Source: Parvibaculum sp. (GTDB lineage: Bacteria > Pseudomonadota > Alphaproteobacteria > Parvibaculales > Parvibaculaceae). Taken from it: a stretch of 64,000 nt of DNA. This document shows, one piece after another, positions 54,933 through 64,000 of this stretch (positions within the stretch are counted from its first letter, which is position 1; each line of letters begins with the position of its first letter). The translations under genes and the position numbers were made by a program. The notes under the pieces were generated by a model. It ran no database searches. It was not told where the DNA came from and worked only from the letters and a program-made list of their open reading frames with translations. The stretch covers positions 3,501,532 through 3,565,531 of the forward strand of contig NZ_JAHBYN010000001.1 of NCBI RefSeq assembly GCF_019635935.1, given 5' to 3'.

Positions 54933-56864
54933 ATGTATTCGGCCATTGTCTTTCTGCCGCTTCTCGGTTTTCTGATCGCCGGCATCTTCGGCCGCTGGCT
55001 CGGTGTCCGCGGCGCGCAGATCGTCACCTCGAGCCTCCTCGTCGTCTCGGCGCTGTTGTCGGTCGTCGCTTTGGTCTCTGTCGGTCTCGGCGGCGAGACG
55101 ACCACTGTGCAGGTGCTGACCTTCATCGATTCCGGAAGTTTCGAGGCGGACTGGCGCCTGCGCATCGACACGCTGACGGCGGTGATGCTCGTCGTCGTCA
55201 ACGTCGTCTCGGCGCTGGTGCACATCTATTCGATCGGCTACATGAGCCATGATCCGCACCAGCCGCGCTTCTTTGCCTATCTGTCGCTCTTCACCTTCGC
55301 CATGCTGATGCTGGTGACGGCCGACAATTTCGTGCAGCTCTTCTTCGGTTGGGAAGGCGTCGGTCTTGCCTCCTACCTGCTGATCGGCTTCTGGTACCAG
55401 AAACCGAGCGCCAACGCCGCCGCCATCAAGGCCTTCGTCGTCAACCGCGTCGGCGACTTCGGCCTGATCCTCGGCATCGCGACACTTTTCCTCACTGTCG
55501 GCTCAGTCGATTTCGACACGGTCTTCAAGGCGATCCCTGAGCTTGCCGACGAAACCTTCTCCTTCCTCGGCTACGATGTGCCGGTCGTCACCACGGCCTG
55601 CCTGCTGCTCTTCATGGGCGCCATGGGCAAGTCGGCGCAGTTCTTCCTGCACACATGGCTGCCGGACGCGATGGAAGGCCCGACGCCTGTGTCGGCGCTG
55701 ATCCATGCGGCGACGATGGTCACGGCGGGCGTCTTCCTGCTGGCGCGTCTCTCGCCCGTCTTCGAATTCTCGCCCTATGCGCTCACCGTCGTCACGGTCA
55801 TCGGCGCGACCACCGCCTTCTTCGCCGCCACCGTCGGCCTCGTGCAGAACGACATCAAGCGCGTCATCGCCTATTCGACCTGTTCGCAGCTCGGCTACAT
55901 GTTCGTGGCGATCGGCGTCGGCGCCTACGAAGTGGCGATGTTCCACCTCTTCACCCACGCCTTCTTCAAGGCGCTCCTGTTCCTCGGTTCGGGCTCCGTC
56001 ATCCACGCGATGAGCGACGAGCAGGACATGCGCAAGATGGGTGGTCTCTACAAGATGATCCCCATCACCTGGCTGATGATGGTCATCGGCACATTGGCGC
56101 TGACCGGTTTCCCCTTCACCGCCGGTTACTATTCCAAGGACGCGGTCATCGAAGCGGCGTTTGCGGCCCACAACCCGGCGCACATGTATGCCTTCGCGCT
56201 CACCGTCGCGGCGGCGCTGCTGACGTCCTTCTACTCGTGGCGCCTGATCTTCATGACCTTCCACGGCGAATCCCGCGCCTCGAACGAAACCATCGCCCAT
56301 GTGCACGAGTCGCCGCTGGTCATGCTGGTGCCGCTGTTCATTCTGGCGGTCGGCGCGCTCGGCGCCGGTTTCCTCTTCGCGCCGCTCTTCATCGGCCATG
56401 CCCACGAGGCGTTCTGGCTCGAGGCGATCTATCGCGGCGCGGAAAACCACATCATGCACGAATTCCACAACGTGCCGGACTGGGTGCCCTTCGTGCCGAC
56501 GCTGATGATGATTGTCGGCTTTGCCACCGCCTGGCTCTTCTATATCGCGCGGCCCGACATTCCAAAGCAGCTCGCACGCACGCAGGAGCCGCTCTACAAC
56601 TTCCTGCTCAACAAGTGGTACTTCGACGAAATCTACGACTTCCTGTTCGTCCGCCCGGCGTTCTGGCTCGGCCGCCTGTTCTGGAAGCAGGGCGACGGCC
56701 GCATCATCGACGGCTGGGGGCCTGACGGCATTTCGGCGCGTGTCCTCGACATCACGCGTGGCGTCGTCCGCTTGCAGAGCGGCTATCTCTACCACTATGC
56801 CTTTGCCATGCTGCTCGGCGTCGCCGGCCTGGTGACCTGGTTCATGCTCGGGGGAGCGCAGTGA
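54933..56864 (+). CDS. nuoL: NADH-quinone oxidoreductase subunit L
   Basis: Distal antiporter-like proton-pumping subunit, 643 residues, about 16 transmembrane helices including the long lateral helix at the C-terminus. Conserved segments are [19 protein letters not shown] (pumping Glu), [20 protein letters not shown] (Lys), and [15 protein letters not shown]. Its stop codon overlaps the nuoM start (TGATG). Confidence 0.97.
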   Translation: MYSAIVFLPLLGFLIAGIFGRWLGVRGAQIVTSSLLVVSALLSVVALVSVGLGGETTTVQVLTFIDSGSFEADWRLRIDTLTAVMLVVVNVVSALVHIYSIGYMSHDPHQPRFFAYLSLFTFAMLMLVTADNFVQLFFGWEGVGLASYLLIGFWYQKPSANAAAIKAFVVNRVGDFGLILGIATLFLTVGSVDFDTVFKAIPELADETFSFLGYDVPVVTTACLLLFMGAMGKSAQFFLHTWLPDAMEGPTPVSALIHAATMVTAGVFLLARLSPVFEFSPYALTVVTVIGATTAFFAATVGLVQNDIKRVIAYSTCSQLGYMFVAIGVGAYEVAMFHLFTHAFFKALLFLGSGSVIHAMSDEQDMRKMGGLYKMIPITWLMMVIGTLALTGFPFTAGYYSKDAVIEAAFAAHNPAHMYAFALTVAAALLTSFYSWRLIFMTFHGESRASNETIAHVHESPLVMLVPLFILAVGALGAGFLFAPLFIGHAHEAFWLEAIYRGAENHIMHEFHNVPDWVPFVPTLMMIVGFATAWLFYIARPDIPKQLARTQEPLYNFLLNKWYFDEIYDFLFVRPAFWLGRLFWKQGDGRIIDGWGPDGISARVLDITRGVVRLQSGYLYHYAFAMLLGVAGLVTWFMLGGAQ

Positions 56865-58408
56865 TGGCCGACGGCTACATTCTTTCTCTGGTCACCTTTC
56901 TCCCGCTTGTCGGCGCCCTGATCATCCTGACGGTGCGCGGCGACGAGGCCGCGGTCGCGCGCAACGCGCGCTATGTGGCGCTCTGGACCACCGGCGTCAC
57001 CTTCGTTCTCTCGCTCTACATCTGGGCGCAGTTCGACCCGACAACGGCCGATTTTCAGTTCGTGCAGCGCGCCGCATGGCTCGGCGGTGCGATCGACTAT
57101 CACATGGGCGTCGATGGCATTTCGGTGCTCTTCGTCGTCCTGACGGCATTCCTGATGCCCGCCTGCATCCTGGCGAGCTGGACGTCGATCGACACCCGCG
57201 TCAAGGAATACATGATCGCCTTCCTCGTGCTCGAAACGCTGATGATCGGCGTCTTCTGCGCGCTCGACCTCGTGCTCTTCTATCTCTTCTTCGAAGGCGG
57301 GCTGATCCCGATGTTCCTGATCATCGGCGTCTGGGGCGGCAAGCGGCGCATCTATGCCAGCTTCAAGTTCTTCCTCTACACGCTGGCAGGCTCGGTGCTG
57401 ATGCTGCTCGCCATCATGGCGATGTACTGGGAGGCCGGCACCACCAGCATTCCGGCGCTGCTCGCCCACGACTTCCCGGCCGACATGCAATTCTGGCTGT
57501 GGCTCGCCTTCTTCGCCTCCTTCGCGGTCAAGATGCCGATGTGGCCGGTCCACACATGGTTGCCCGACGCGCACGTCGAGGCGCCGACGGCGGGTTCGGT
57601 CATCCTGGCCGGCATCCTCCTTAAAATGGGCGGCTACGGCTTCCTGCGTTTCTCGCTGCCGATGTTCCCGGTCGCCTCCGCCGATCTCGCCTGGCTGGTC
57701 TTCGGCCTCAGCCTCGTCGCCATCGTCTACACCTCGCTGGTCGCGCTGGTGCAGGAGGACATGAAAAAGCTGATCGCCTATTCCTCGGTCGCCCACATGG
57801 GCTTTGTGACCATGGGCATCTTCGCCGCCAACCAGCAGGGCGTGCAGGGCGGCATCTTCCAGATGCTGAGCCACGGCTGGGTCTCGGGCGCGCTCTTCCT
57901 CTGCGTCGGCGTCATCTACGACCGCATGCACACGCGCGAGATTTCGGCCTATGGCGGCCTCGTCAACCGCATGCCGCTTTATGCGGTGGCCTTCATGGTC
58001 TTCACGATGGCCAATGTCGGCCTGCCCGGCACAAGCGGCTTCGTCGGCGAATTCCTCACCATCGTCGGCGCCTTCAAGGTCAACACCTGGGTCGGCGCCA
58101 TTGCCGCCACCGGCGTCATTCTCGCCGCCGGCTACGCACTTTATCTCTATCGGCGCGTCGTCTTCGGCGTGCTCGAGAAGGACACGCTGAAAGCGATCGC
58201 TGATCTCAACCGCCGCGAAGTCGCGACGCTCGGCCCGCTCTTTGCCGCCACGCTCTTCTTCGGCATCTATCCGGCGCCGATCATGGATGTGACGGCGGTG
58301 TCGGTCGAAAATCTGGTAACGAACTACAACGCCGCCGTAGAAGCGCATCGGTTGGCCGAAGGGGCAGGGGCGATGTCCCACATCGCCGCCCTCTTCACGG
58401 GCCGATAG
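56864..58408 (+). CDS. nuoM: NADH-quinone oxidoreductase subunit M
   Basis: Antiporter-like pumping subunit, 514 residues with about 14 helices. The ATG at 56864 overlaps the nuoL stop. Pumping residues lie in [18 protein letters not shown] (Glu), [19 protein letters not shown] (Lys) and [13 protein letters not shown] (His). It is normal in length. Confidence 0.97.
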   Translation: MADGYILSLVTFLPLVGALIILTVRGDEAAVARNARYVALWTTGVTFVLSLYIWAQFDPTTADFQFVQRAAWLGGAIDYHMGVDGISVLFVVLTAFLMPACILASWTSIDTRVKEYMIAFLVLETLMIGVFCALDLVLFYLFFEGGLIPMFLIIGVWGGKRRIYASFKFFLYTLAGSVLMLLAIMAMYWEAGTTSIPALLAHDFPADMQFWLWLAFFASFAVKMPMWPVHTWLPDAHVEAPTAGSVILAGILLKMGGYGFLRFSLPMFPVASADLAWLVFGLSLVAIVYTSLVALVQEDMKKLIAYSSVAHMGFVTMGIFAANQQGVQGGIFQMLSHGWVSGALFLCVGVIYDRMHTREISAYGGLVNRMPLYAVAFMVFTMANVGLPGTSGFVGEFLTIVGAFKVNTWVGAIAATGVILAAGYALYLYRRVVFGVLEKDTLKAIADLNRREVATLGPLFAATLFFGIYPAPIMDVTAVSVENLVTNYNAAVEAHRLAEGAGAMSHIAALFTGR

Positions 58409-58420
58409 GGAGAGCGGCAA

Positions 58421-59869
58421 ATGGAAAATGCAATGACCGTCCCCCCGCTCTTGCCGGCGTTCCCCGAAATCCTGCTGGCCGTCGGCGCCATGGCGCTGCT
58501 GATGTACGGCGTCTTCCGCAAGGACTGCACGGCCCGCGAAGCGAGCTATGGCGCGCTGGGCCTCTTCCTGCTGGTCGCGGCCTTTCTGGTCGTCGAACCC
58601 GGCGTCACGATCCACACCTTCGGCGGCATGTTCATCGTCGACGGTTTCGGCAAATTCATGAAGCTGCTGATCCTGCTGGCCGCCGCCGCCGCCATGGTGA
58701 TGTCGCTATCCTATGTCCGCCACGAAGGCATGGACCGCTTCGAGTTCCCGGTGCTGATCGTGCTGGCGACGCTCGGCATGTTCATGATGGTGTCGGCCAA
58801 CGGATTGATCGCGCTCTACATGGGCCTCGAGCTGCAAAGCCTCGCGCTCTACGTGATCGCCGCCTTCAATCGCGACAGCGGCCGCGGTTCCGAAGCCGGC
58901 CTCAAATATTTCGTCCTCGGCGCGCTCGCCTCCGGCATGCTGCTCTACGGTGCCTCGCTGATCTACGGCTTCACCGGCAGCGTCGAGTTCGACGCGATCG
59001 CCGCCGTGCTCGCGAGCGACGGCGCCAACATCGGCGTCGTCTTCGGCATCGTTTTCGTGCTGGCTGGCCTCGCCTTCAAGATTTCGGCGGTCCCCTTCCA
59101 CATGTGGACGCCCGACGTCTATGAAGGCGCGCCGACGCCCGTCACCGCCTTCTTTGCCGGCGCGCCGAAAGTCGCGGCCATGGCGCTGCTGCTGCGCATC
59201 CTCTTCGGTGCCTTCCCCTCGATGATGTCCGAATGGCAGCAGATCGTCGTCTTCATCTCCATCGCCTCGATGGTGCTCGGCGCCTTCGCCGCCATCGGCC
59301 AGACCAACATCAAGCGCCTGATGGCCTACTCGTCGATATCCCACATGGGTTTCGCGCTGGTCGGCCTCGCCGCCGGAACGCCCGAAGGCGTGCGCGGCGT
59401 CCTGATCTACATGGTCATCTATGTCGTGATGAACGCCGGTGTCTTCTGCTGCATCCTCGCCATGCGTCGCAAGGAAGGCTATGTCGAAACCATCGGCGAT
59501 CTCGCCGGCCTGTCGCGCAACCAGCCGATGGTCGCGGCCATGCTCGCCATGCTGATGTTCTCGCTGACCGGCATCCCGCCGCTCGCCGGATTCTTCGGCA
59601 AGTTCTATGTCTTCGCCCCGGCGATCCAGGCGGGGCTCTATCCGCTGGCCGTCATCGGCGTACTCGCCAGCGTCGTCGGCGCCTTCTACTACCTGCGCAT
59701 CGTCAAGATCATGTATTTCGACGAACCGGCCGAGGCGTTCGAACAGCCGATGCCCGGCGAGCTGACGGCGGTGCTCGGCATATCGAGCGTCTTCACGCTT
59801 TTCTTCGTCCTCTATCCGGCGCCGCTCATCGTCGCATCGCAGGTTGCGGTCGGCGCGCTGATACCCTGA
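58421..59869 (+). CDS. nuoN: NADH-quinone oxidoreductase subunit N
   Basis: Third antiporter-like pumping subunit, 482 residues, about 14 helices. Signature segments are YMGLELQSLALYVIAAF (Glu), FKISAVPFHMWTPDVYEGAP (Lys) and LTGIPPLAGFFGKFYVF. It is the last nuo gene; birA starts 6 bp later, so transcription probably continues. Confidence 0.97.
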   Translation: MENAMTVPPLLPAFPEILLAVGAMALLMYGVFRKDCTAREASYGALGLFLLVAAFLVVEPGVTIHTFGGMFIVDGFGKFMKLLILLAAAAAMVMSLSYVRHEGMDRFEFPVLIVLATLGMFMMVSANGLIALYMGLELQSLALYVIAAFNRDSGRGSEAGLKYFVLGALASGMLLYGASLIYGFTGSVEFDAIAAVLASDGANIGVVFGIVFVLAGLAFKISAVPFHMWTPDVYEGAPTPVTAFFAGAPKVAAMALLLRILFGAFPSMMSEWQQIVVFISIASMVLGAFAAIGQTNIKRLMAYSSISHMGFALVGLAAGTPEGVRGVLIYMVIYVVMNAGVFCCILAMRRKEGYVETIGDLAGLSRNQPMVAAMLAMLMFSLTGIPPLAGFFGKFYVFAPAIQAGLYPLAVIGVLASVVGAFYYLRIVKIMYFDEPAEAFEQPMPGELTAVLGISSVFTLFFVLYPAPLIVASQVAVGALIP

Positions 59870-59875
59870 CCGGCA

Positions 59876-60643
59876 ATGGCCGAGCTTCCGCCAGGTGTCG
59901 CGCTTCGCCGCTTCGCCGAAATCGACAGCACCAACGAGGAAGCCCGCCGCCTCGGCGAGGCGGGCACGCAGGGCCCGCTCTGGATCGTCGCCGAACGCCA
60001 GACCGCCGGTCGCGGCCGGCGCGGCCGAAGCTGGGTCTCGCCGCCCGGCAATTTCATGGGCACGCTCTATCTGACGCCCCGCTGCGGCCCGCGTCAGGCC
60101 GGCGAGCTCTCCTTCGTCGCCGCCGTCGCCGTCTTCGATGCGGTCGAGGCACTGCTGCCGCCGCCCGCGCGCGCCGCCCTCCGTCTCAAATGGCCGAACG
60201 ACCTCTTGCATGACAAACGCAAGCTCGCCGGCATCCTGCTCGAATCCTCCGGCGTCGCCGGCGCCGAGGTCGCATGGCTCGCCATCGGCATCGGCATCAA
60301 CCTCGCGGGCCACCCCGACAATGTCGAATTCCCGGCAACCTCGCTTCCGGCCATCGGCGCGCCGCCGGTCGCGCCCGATGAGGCGCTGTCGGCGCTCGCC
60401 GCCGCCTTCGAGCGCTGGCTCGCCGTTTGGCGCGGTGTCCAGGGTTTCGCCGCCATCCGCGAAGCCTGGCTCACACGCGCCGCCGGCCTTGGCGAGCACC
60501 TCACCGTCCGCCTCGCGCAGGAAACATTCACCGGCACCTTCGAAGGCCTCGCCCCCGACGGCGCCTTGCAACTCCGCCTTGCCGACGGCACGCTGCGCCT
60601 TGTCTCCGCCGGCGATGTGTTCTTTCCGGCCGCGACGCATTAG
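59876..60643 (+). CDS. birA: biotin--[acetyl-CoA-carboxylase] ligase
   Basis: Attaches biotin to the carboxyl carrier protein of acetyl-CoA carboxylase. The 255-residue protein lacks the N-terminal DNA-binding domain of enteric BirA, so it is a monofunctional ligase. The biotinyl-AMP loop is AGRGRRGRSWVSPPGN, followed by LKWPNDLL (catalytic Lys) and the C-terminal SH3-like cap with FEGLAPDGALQL. Co-location with nuoN and RNase J is common in alphaproteobacteria. Confidence 0.95.
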   Translation: MAELPPGVALRRFAEIDSTNEEARRLGEAGTQGPLWIVAERQTAGRGRRGRSWVSPPGNFMGTLYLTPRCGPRQAGELSFVAAVAVFDAVEALLPPPARAALRLKWPNDLLHDKRKLAGILLESSGVAGAEVAWLAIGIGINLAGHPDNVEFPATSLPAIGAPPVAPDEALSALAAAFERWLAVWRGVQGFAAIREAWLTRAAGLGEHLTVRLAQETFTGTFEGLAPDGALQLRLADGTLRLVSAGDVFFPAATH

Positions 60644-60652
60644 TTTGTACCC

Positions 60653-62341
60653 ATGACCAAATCCCCCGCATCGCCGAAATCCGACGACGAACTCCTGTTC
60701 CTGCCGCTGGGCGGTTCGGGCGAAATCGGCATGAACCTCAATCTCTACGGCTACGGACCGGAAGACGCCCGCCAATGGATCGTCGTCGATCTCGGCGTCA
60801 CCTTCGGAGACGAGCGCACGCCCGGCGTCGATCTCATCATGCCGGACCCCGCCTTCATCGAGGACCGCCGCGAAGAATTGCTCGGCATCGTGCTGACGCA
60901 TGCGCATGAAGATCACATCGGCGCCGTCGCGCATCTCTGGCCGCGCCTGCGCTGCCCGGTCTATGCGACGCCCTTCACCGCGGCGATGGTGCGCGGCAAG
61001 CTGATCGAGGCCGGTCTCGAGGGCGAAGTGCCCATGCACATCATCCCCCTCGGTCACCGCTTCGATCTCGGCCCCTTTGACATCGAGCTGGTCACGCTCA
61101 CCCACTCGATCCTCGAACCGAATGCGCTCGCCATCCGCACCCCGCTCGGCCTCGTCATGCACACCGGCGACTGGAAGATCGACCCCGACCCCGTGCTTGG
61201 CGACGACATCGACATCGTCCGCCTCACCGAAATCGGCGACGAGGGCGTGCGCGCCATCGTCTGCGATTCCACCAATGTCTTCACGCCCGGCACCGCGGGC
61301 TCGGAGGCCGATGTCGCCGCGAGCCTGATCGAACTGATCCGCCCGATGGAGGGCAGGGTGGCCGTCACCACCTTCGCCTCCAATGTCGCCCGTCTCGACA
61401 GCATCGCCCGCGCCGCCGCCGCATGCGACCGTCATGCGGTGCTGGTCGGCCGGTCCATGCATCGCGTCGTCGCCGCCGCGCGCGACGCCGGCTATCTCAA
61501 CGACCTGCCGCCCTTCGTCAGCGAAAACGACGCCGGCTATCTGCCGCGCGAAAAAGTGCTTTTCATCTGCACCGGCAGTCAGGGCGAGCCGCGCGCCGCG
61601 CTTGCCCGCATCGCCGAGGACGGCCATCCCAACATCGTGCTGGGCAAGGGCGACTGCGTGGTCTTTTCATCCCGCGTGATCCCCGGCAACGAAACCTCGA
61701 TCTTCGACCTGCAGAACACGCTGGCGCTGCGCGGCATCCGTGTGATCACCGAGAAGGATCACTTCGTCCATGTCTCGGGCCATCCCTGCCGCGACGAGCT
61801 TGCCCGCATGTATCAGTGGATCAGGCCCGAAATTTCGGTGCCGGTTCACGGCGAGGCCCGCCACCTCGCCGAGCACGCGGCGCTGGCCCGCGAGCTTCAG
61901 GTGCCGCAACAGGTCGTCATCCGCAACGGCCTGATGGTCCGCCTCGCGCCCGGTCCGGCCGAGATCGTCGACGAAGCGCCCTCCGGCCGCATCTATCTCG
62001 ACGGCGAAGTGCTGATCGAATCCGACGAAGGCGCGGTGCAGGAGCGCCGCCGCCTGGCTTTTGCCGGCTCGGTCTTCGTCAGCGTGGTGCTCGACGGCAA
62101 AGGCCAGCTTCGCGGCGACCCGCAGGTCCGCCTGATGGGCTTGCCCGAGGAAGATGGCAACGGCACCGATTTCGAAGACATCGCGCTCGACGCCATCGAC
62201 ACCGCGCTCGACCGCCTGCCCGCCAAGCGCCGCGGCGACGACGACACGGTGGCCGAATTTCTCCGCCGCGCCGTGCGCGGCGCGCTGCGCCGCGAATGGG
62301 GCAAGAAACCGCAGGTCGCCGTGGTCGTCACGCGCATCTGA
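60653..62341 (+). CDS. rnj: ribonuclease J
   Basis: Metallo-beta-lactamase/beta-CASP ribonuclease with 5'-exonuclease and possibly endonuclease activity, which processes rRNA and decays mRNA. The 562-residue protein has LPLGGSGEIGMNLNLYG at the N-terminus. The zinc motif is HAHEDH (His83 to His88), and SGHPCRDEL is the beta-CASP region, followed by PVHGEARHL. A C-terminal domain follows from about residue 460. It starts 9 bp after birA and is likely co-transcribed with it. Confidence 0.96.
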   Translation: MTKSPASPKSDDELLFLPLGGSGEIGMNLNLYGYGPEDARQWIVVDLGVTFGDERTPGVDLIMPDPAFIEDRREELLGIVLTHAHEDHIGAVAHLWPRLRCPVYATPFTAAMVRGKLIEAGLEGEVPMHIIPLGHRFDLGPFDIELVTLTHSILEPNALAIRTPLGLVMHTGDWKIDPDPVLGDDIDIVRLTEIGDEGVRAIVCDSTNVFTPGTAGSEADVAASLIELIRPMEGRVAVTTFASNVARLDSIARAAAACDRHAVLVGRSMHRVVAAARDAGYLNDLPPFVSENDAGYLPREKVLFICTGSQGEPRAALARIAEDGHPNIVLGKGDCVVFSSRVIPGNETSIFDLQNTLALRGIRVITEKDHFVHVSGHPCRDELARMYQWIRPEISVPVHGEARHLAEHAALARELQVPQQVVIRNGLMVRLAPGPAEIVDEAPSGRIYLDGEVLIESDEGAVQERRRLAFAGSVFVSVVLDGKGQLRGDPQVRLMGLPEEDGNGTDFEDIALDAIDTALDRLPAKRRGDDDTVAEFLRRAVRGALRREWGKKPQVAVVVTRI

Positions 62342-62411
62342 CCCCGCCTTGCCCGCGTCCGAAAACCGGCCTAAACATGGGCTATTCGAATTCAACGGTA
62401 AGGAAAATCCG

Positions 62412-62816
62412 ATGCTTGGTCCCCTCAATCACGTCGCCATAGCCGTCCCCGACGTCAAGGCGGCGGGCGAGCTTTACCGCAAGAAGTTCAACGCCAAGGT
62501 GTCGGATGCGGTGCCGCAGCCCGACCACGGCGTCACCACGGTTTTCGTCGATCTCGGCAACACCAAGATCGAACTGCTGGAACCTCTGGGTGAAAATTCG
62601 CCCATCGCCGGCTTCCTCGCGAAGAACCCGAAAGGCGGCATCCATCACATCTGCATCGAGGTCGACGACATCGACGCGGCTTGCGACAAGATGAACGCCG
62701 AAGGCGTCACCATCACCGGCACCGGCAAGCCGCGCATCGGCGCCCATGGCAAGCCGGTCGTCTTCCTGCATCCGAAGGATCTCAACGGAACGCTGGTCGA
62801 GCTGGAACAGGCTTGA
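62412..62816 (+). CDS. mce: methylmalonyl-CoA epimerase
   Basis: Interconverts the (R) and (S) forms of methylmalonyl-CoA in propionate metabolism. The ATG at 62412 has AAGGAAAA upstream and gives 134 residues, normal length. It is a vicinal-oxygen-chelate protein with metal ligands in NHVAIAVPD (His7), GGIHHICIEVDD and the final VELEQA Glu. No mutase genes are in the window. Confidence 0.95.
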   Translation: MLGPLNHVAIAVPDVKAAGELYRKKFNAKVSDAVPQPDHGVTTVFVDLGNTKIELLEPLGENSPIAGFLAKNPKGGIHHICIEVDDIDAACDKMNAEGVTITGTGKPRIGAHGKPVVFLHPKDLNGTLVELEQA

Positions 62817-62844
62817 GCGGCCGTAAAAACGGGTAGGGGGGCGA

Positions 62845-63120
62845 ATGACCTGGACAGCCGGTCTGGCGATCTATCTAGTCCTCTGGTGGCTGACGTTTTT
62901 CGCGGTCCTGCCCTGGGGCGTCCGCGCGCCGTCCGGCAATGGCGACGTCGCGCCCGGCACCGATCCGGGCGCCCCGGTCGCGCCGCGTGTTCTGCGCAAG
63001 GCGGGAATTACGACCCTGGTTTCCACGCTCGTCTGGCTGTTCGTCGCCTGGCTGATCGTCTACCAGCCGATATCCTATGACAGCATTCCCTTCATGCCGG
63101 ATTTCGGAGGCGAGTACTGA
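62845..63120 (+). CDS. DUF1467 family membrane protein
   Basis: A 91-residue protein with two transmembrane helices at about 5-26 and 53-73. The signature WWLTFFAVLPWGVR follows the first helix. A Pro/Gly-rich loop (GDVAPGTDPGAPVAPR) links the helices, and the tail is short and periplasmic or cytoplasmic. The function is unknown. The gene is almost always found after mce in alphaproteobacteria, as here. It is the last gene of the plus-strand block. Confidence 0.9.
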   Translation: MTWTAGLAIYLVLWWLTFFAVLPWGVRAPSGNGDVAPGTDPGAPVAPRVLRKAGITTLVSTLVWLFVAWLIVYQPISYDSIPFMPDFGGEY

Positions 63121-63214
63121 AACGGCCCGATCGCTGCCGCACGCCCAATTCTGGAGATAATGGATAGGTGGGGTCCGAGCGCCCCGCTGACAATTGGGGA
63201 TATCTTTCCGCTCT

Positions 63215-63346
63215 CCCCCGTTCGCGCAGCGAACGGAAAACGAAGCGATCCACGCAGCGAACAAGGCAAAAAAAGCAAGGTCCACTCTCGTGGCCCCCGT
63301 TCGCGCAGCGAACAGAACAAAAAAAAGCAAGGTCCACTCTCGTGGC
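63215..63346. repeat. tandem composite repeat (palindrome plus half-terminator)
   Basis: The 20-base unit CCCCCGTTCGCGCAGCGAAC occurs exactly at 63215-63234 and 63294-63313, and CGCAGCGAAC again at 63253-63262. Its core GTTCGC-GCA-GCGAAC is a hairpin. Each full copy is followed by an A-rich tract and AAGCAAGGTCCACTCTCGTG (at 63274 and 63325). So a block of about 50-79 bp is duplicated. This resembles REP-like extragenic elements or slipped duplication of a terminator. Confidence 0.75.
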
Positions 63347-63354
63347 CTTGCTTC
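63319..63354 (-). terminator. terminator of the purine permease gene
   Basis: On the minus strand AAGCAAGG-CCAC pairs with GTGG-(A)-CCTTGCTT around GAGA, a 12-bp stem with one bulged base, followed by a run of T (63326-63319). It lies 230 bp past the permease stop. It may also stop plus-strand transcription from the DUF1467 side. Confidence 0.7.
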
Positions 63355-63584
63355 GATAGTCTTTCCCTCTTGTCGCGCCTCCACCGCCCGTTTCCGGCGG
63401 ATGAAGTCTGCGTATCCTCCCTAAACCTGGGCCGCGCTTGAACGCTTATTCCCCTTTTTGTGCGGGGACTATAGCCAGCCTGCGGCGACGTGTCACGCGC
63501 CTATTTGCGCCGGAAGCAATTTTTGCAAACCCGAGTCATGCAGTCGGGAAATTTCCGGTCGGCGGACGCCCTCGAGCTTCCGTT

Positions 63585-64000
63585 TCATTGCAAAGCGAGC
63601 TTGACCGCGAAGGCCGCCGCGAGGACGGCCACCGCCGGATTGATGTCGCGAATGCGTCCCGCCAGAAGCTTCACCGCCGCATAGGTGACGAGCCCGAGGC
63701 CGATCCCGTCGGCGATCGAGAAGGTCAGCGGAATGGCAATGGCCGTCACGACGGCCGGCACGGTCTCGCTGATCTCGTCCCATTCGATGTCGGCAAGGCT
63801 GCGCGCCATCAGGCAGGCGACGAAGACCAACGCCGGCGCCGTGGCATAGGGCGGCACGGCCTCGGCAAGCGGCGCGAGGAAGAGGCTGGCGACGAAGAGC
63901 ACCGCCACCGTCACCGCCACAAGCCCGGTCCGCCCGCCCGCATCGACGCCGGCCGCGCTCTCGATATAGCTGGTGGTCGTCGAAGTGCCGAGTGCCGCGC
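63585..64000 (-). CDS. NCS2 purine permease (AzgA-type), C-terminal part, cut by window edge
   Basis: The 3' part of a xanthine/uracil-family (NCS2) transporter. The first visible residues read AALGTSTTTSYIESAAG then VDAGGRTGL, the signature of the AzgA guanine/hypoxanthine branch. After it come hydrophobic helices (VTVAVLFVASLFLAP, ALVFVACLMA, IAIPLTFSIADGIGLGL) and a C-terminus VKLALQ. About 138 residues are visible. The N-terminal two thirds lie beyond base 64000. It is transcribed toward the repeat field. Confidence 0.9.
   Translation of the reverse strand, partial: AALGTSTTTSYIESAAGVDAGGRTGLVAVTVAVLFVASLFLAPLAEAVPPYATAPALVFVACLMARSLADIEWDEISETVPAVVTAIAIPLTFSIADGIGLGLVTYAAVKLLAGRIRDINPAVAVLAAAFAVKLALQ

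Larger units (their letters stand above)
63121..63584. other. 464-bp noncoding region with palindromic repeats
   Basis: No supported gene. Overlapping short frames on both strands encode Arg/Ser-rich strings that arise from the repeats. From 63215 to 63354 it contains duplicated palindromes and terminator arms, listed separately. The part 63360-63584 shows nothing recognisable. Confidence 0.6.

Noticed and set aside
58706..61627. 973-codon open frame on the minus strand across nuoN, birA and rnj
   Set aside because: It is antisense to three well-supported genes, its residues are His/Asp/Arg-rich without any motif, and such frames are expected opposite high-GC coding sequence.
63215..63346. 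Possible CRISPR array
   Set aside because: Only two full repeat copies, no regular spacers and no cas genes; the structure is a terminator/palindrome duplication.
63160..63441. Several overlapping short frames with repeated peptide strings in the palindrome region
   Set aside because: The repeated residues are the translation of duplicated noncoding DNA on both strands; no start signals.

Overview
The window looks like chromosomal core sequence from a high-GC alphaproteobacterium of the Rhizobiales/Parvibaculum kind. The evidence is an Rrf2-headed suf operon with two cysteine desulfurases, a PII (glnB)-glnA pair behind a sigma-54 type promoter, a fold-type III ornithine decarboxylase with a speF-like leader, a clpP-clpX-lon-hup block, and a complete 14-subunit nuo operon followed by birA, RNase J, methylmalonyl-CoA epimerase and a DUF1467 protein. 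The genus is an inference from gene order; there is no rRNA to confirm it. There is no phage, insertion sequence, plasmid gene or CRISPR array.

Layout. 0-3.3 kb: the tail of an unknown gene, tyrS, anmK (cell-wall recycling) and a serine hydrolase. 3.4-11.3 kb: Fe-S cluster assembly operon (Rrf2 regulator, IscS-type desulfurase, sufB, sufC, sufD, sufS, SufT-like DUF59 protein, SufA-type carrier) ending in a TfoX-domain gene. 11.3-24 kb: mixed metabolism and signalling (two crotonase paralogues, a GGDEF protein, aldehyde dehydrogenase, RhlE-type helicase, orphan histidine kinase, parE, an old-yellow-enzyme homologue, a metallo-beta-lactamase-fold hydrolase, a small AAA ATPase). 24-26.5 kb: nitrogen control (glnA, glnB). 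26.7-34.5 kb: aminotransferase, thiolase-like protein, small membrane protein, histidine phosphatase, a LysR gene divergent from a PEP-mutase-family gene plus an ABM-domain protein, and NAD(P)HX repair. 34.6-43.4 kb: tRNA-Leu, trigger factor, ornithine decarboxylase, then ClpP, ClpX, Lon and HU (protein quality control). 43.4-45.2 kb: an MFS exporter, tRNA-Val and tRNA-Asp. 45.5-59.9 kb: nuoA-N. 59.9-63.1 kb: birA, rnj, mce, DUF1467. 63.1-64 kb: a small repeat field and the 3' end of an AzgA-type purine permease.

How the genes work together. The suf genes make the Fe-S clusters that complex I (NuoB, E, F, G, I) needs in quantity. Trigger factor, ClpXP and Lon form a folding and proteolysis block. 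GlnB controls GlnA activity and expression.

The least ordinary spots are: (i) a roughly 200-bp locus on the minus strand downstream of glnA, with a good promoter and a perfect Shine-Dalgarno but a 10-codon ORF ending in TAA and continuing in the same frame; (ii) a partly duplicated palindrome/terminator field at 63.2-63.35 kb; (iii) a His/Asp-rich plus Lys/Ala-rich tail on trigger factor; (iv) an opposite-strand terminator lying inside the 3' end of the tfoX-like gene, beside a 22-codon lipobox-like ORF; (v) a 38-codon GIY-YIG-like remnant beside tRNA-Asp. I did not find a convincing new multi-gene system; most of the window is conserved housekeeping DNA.
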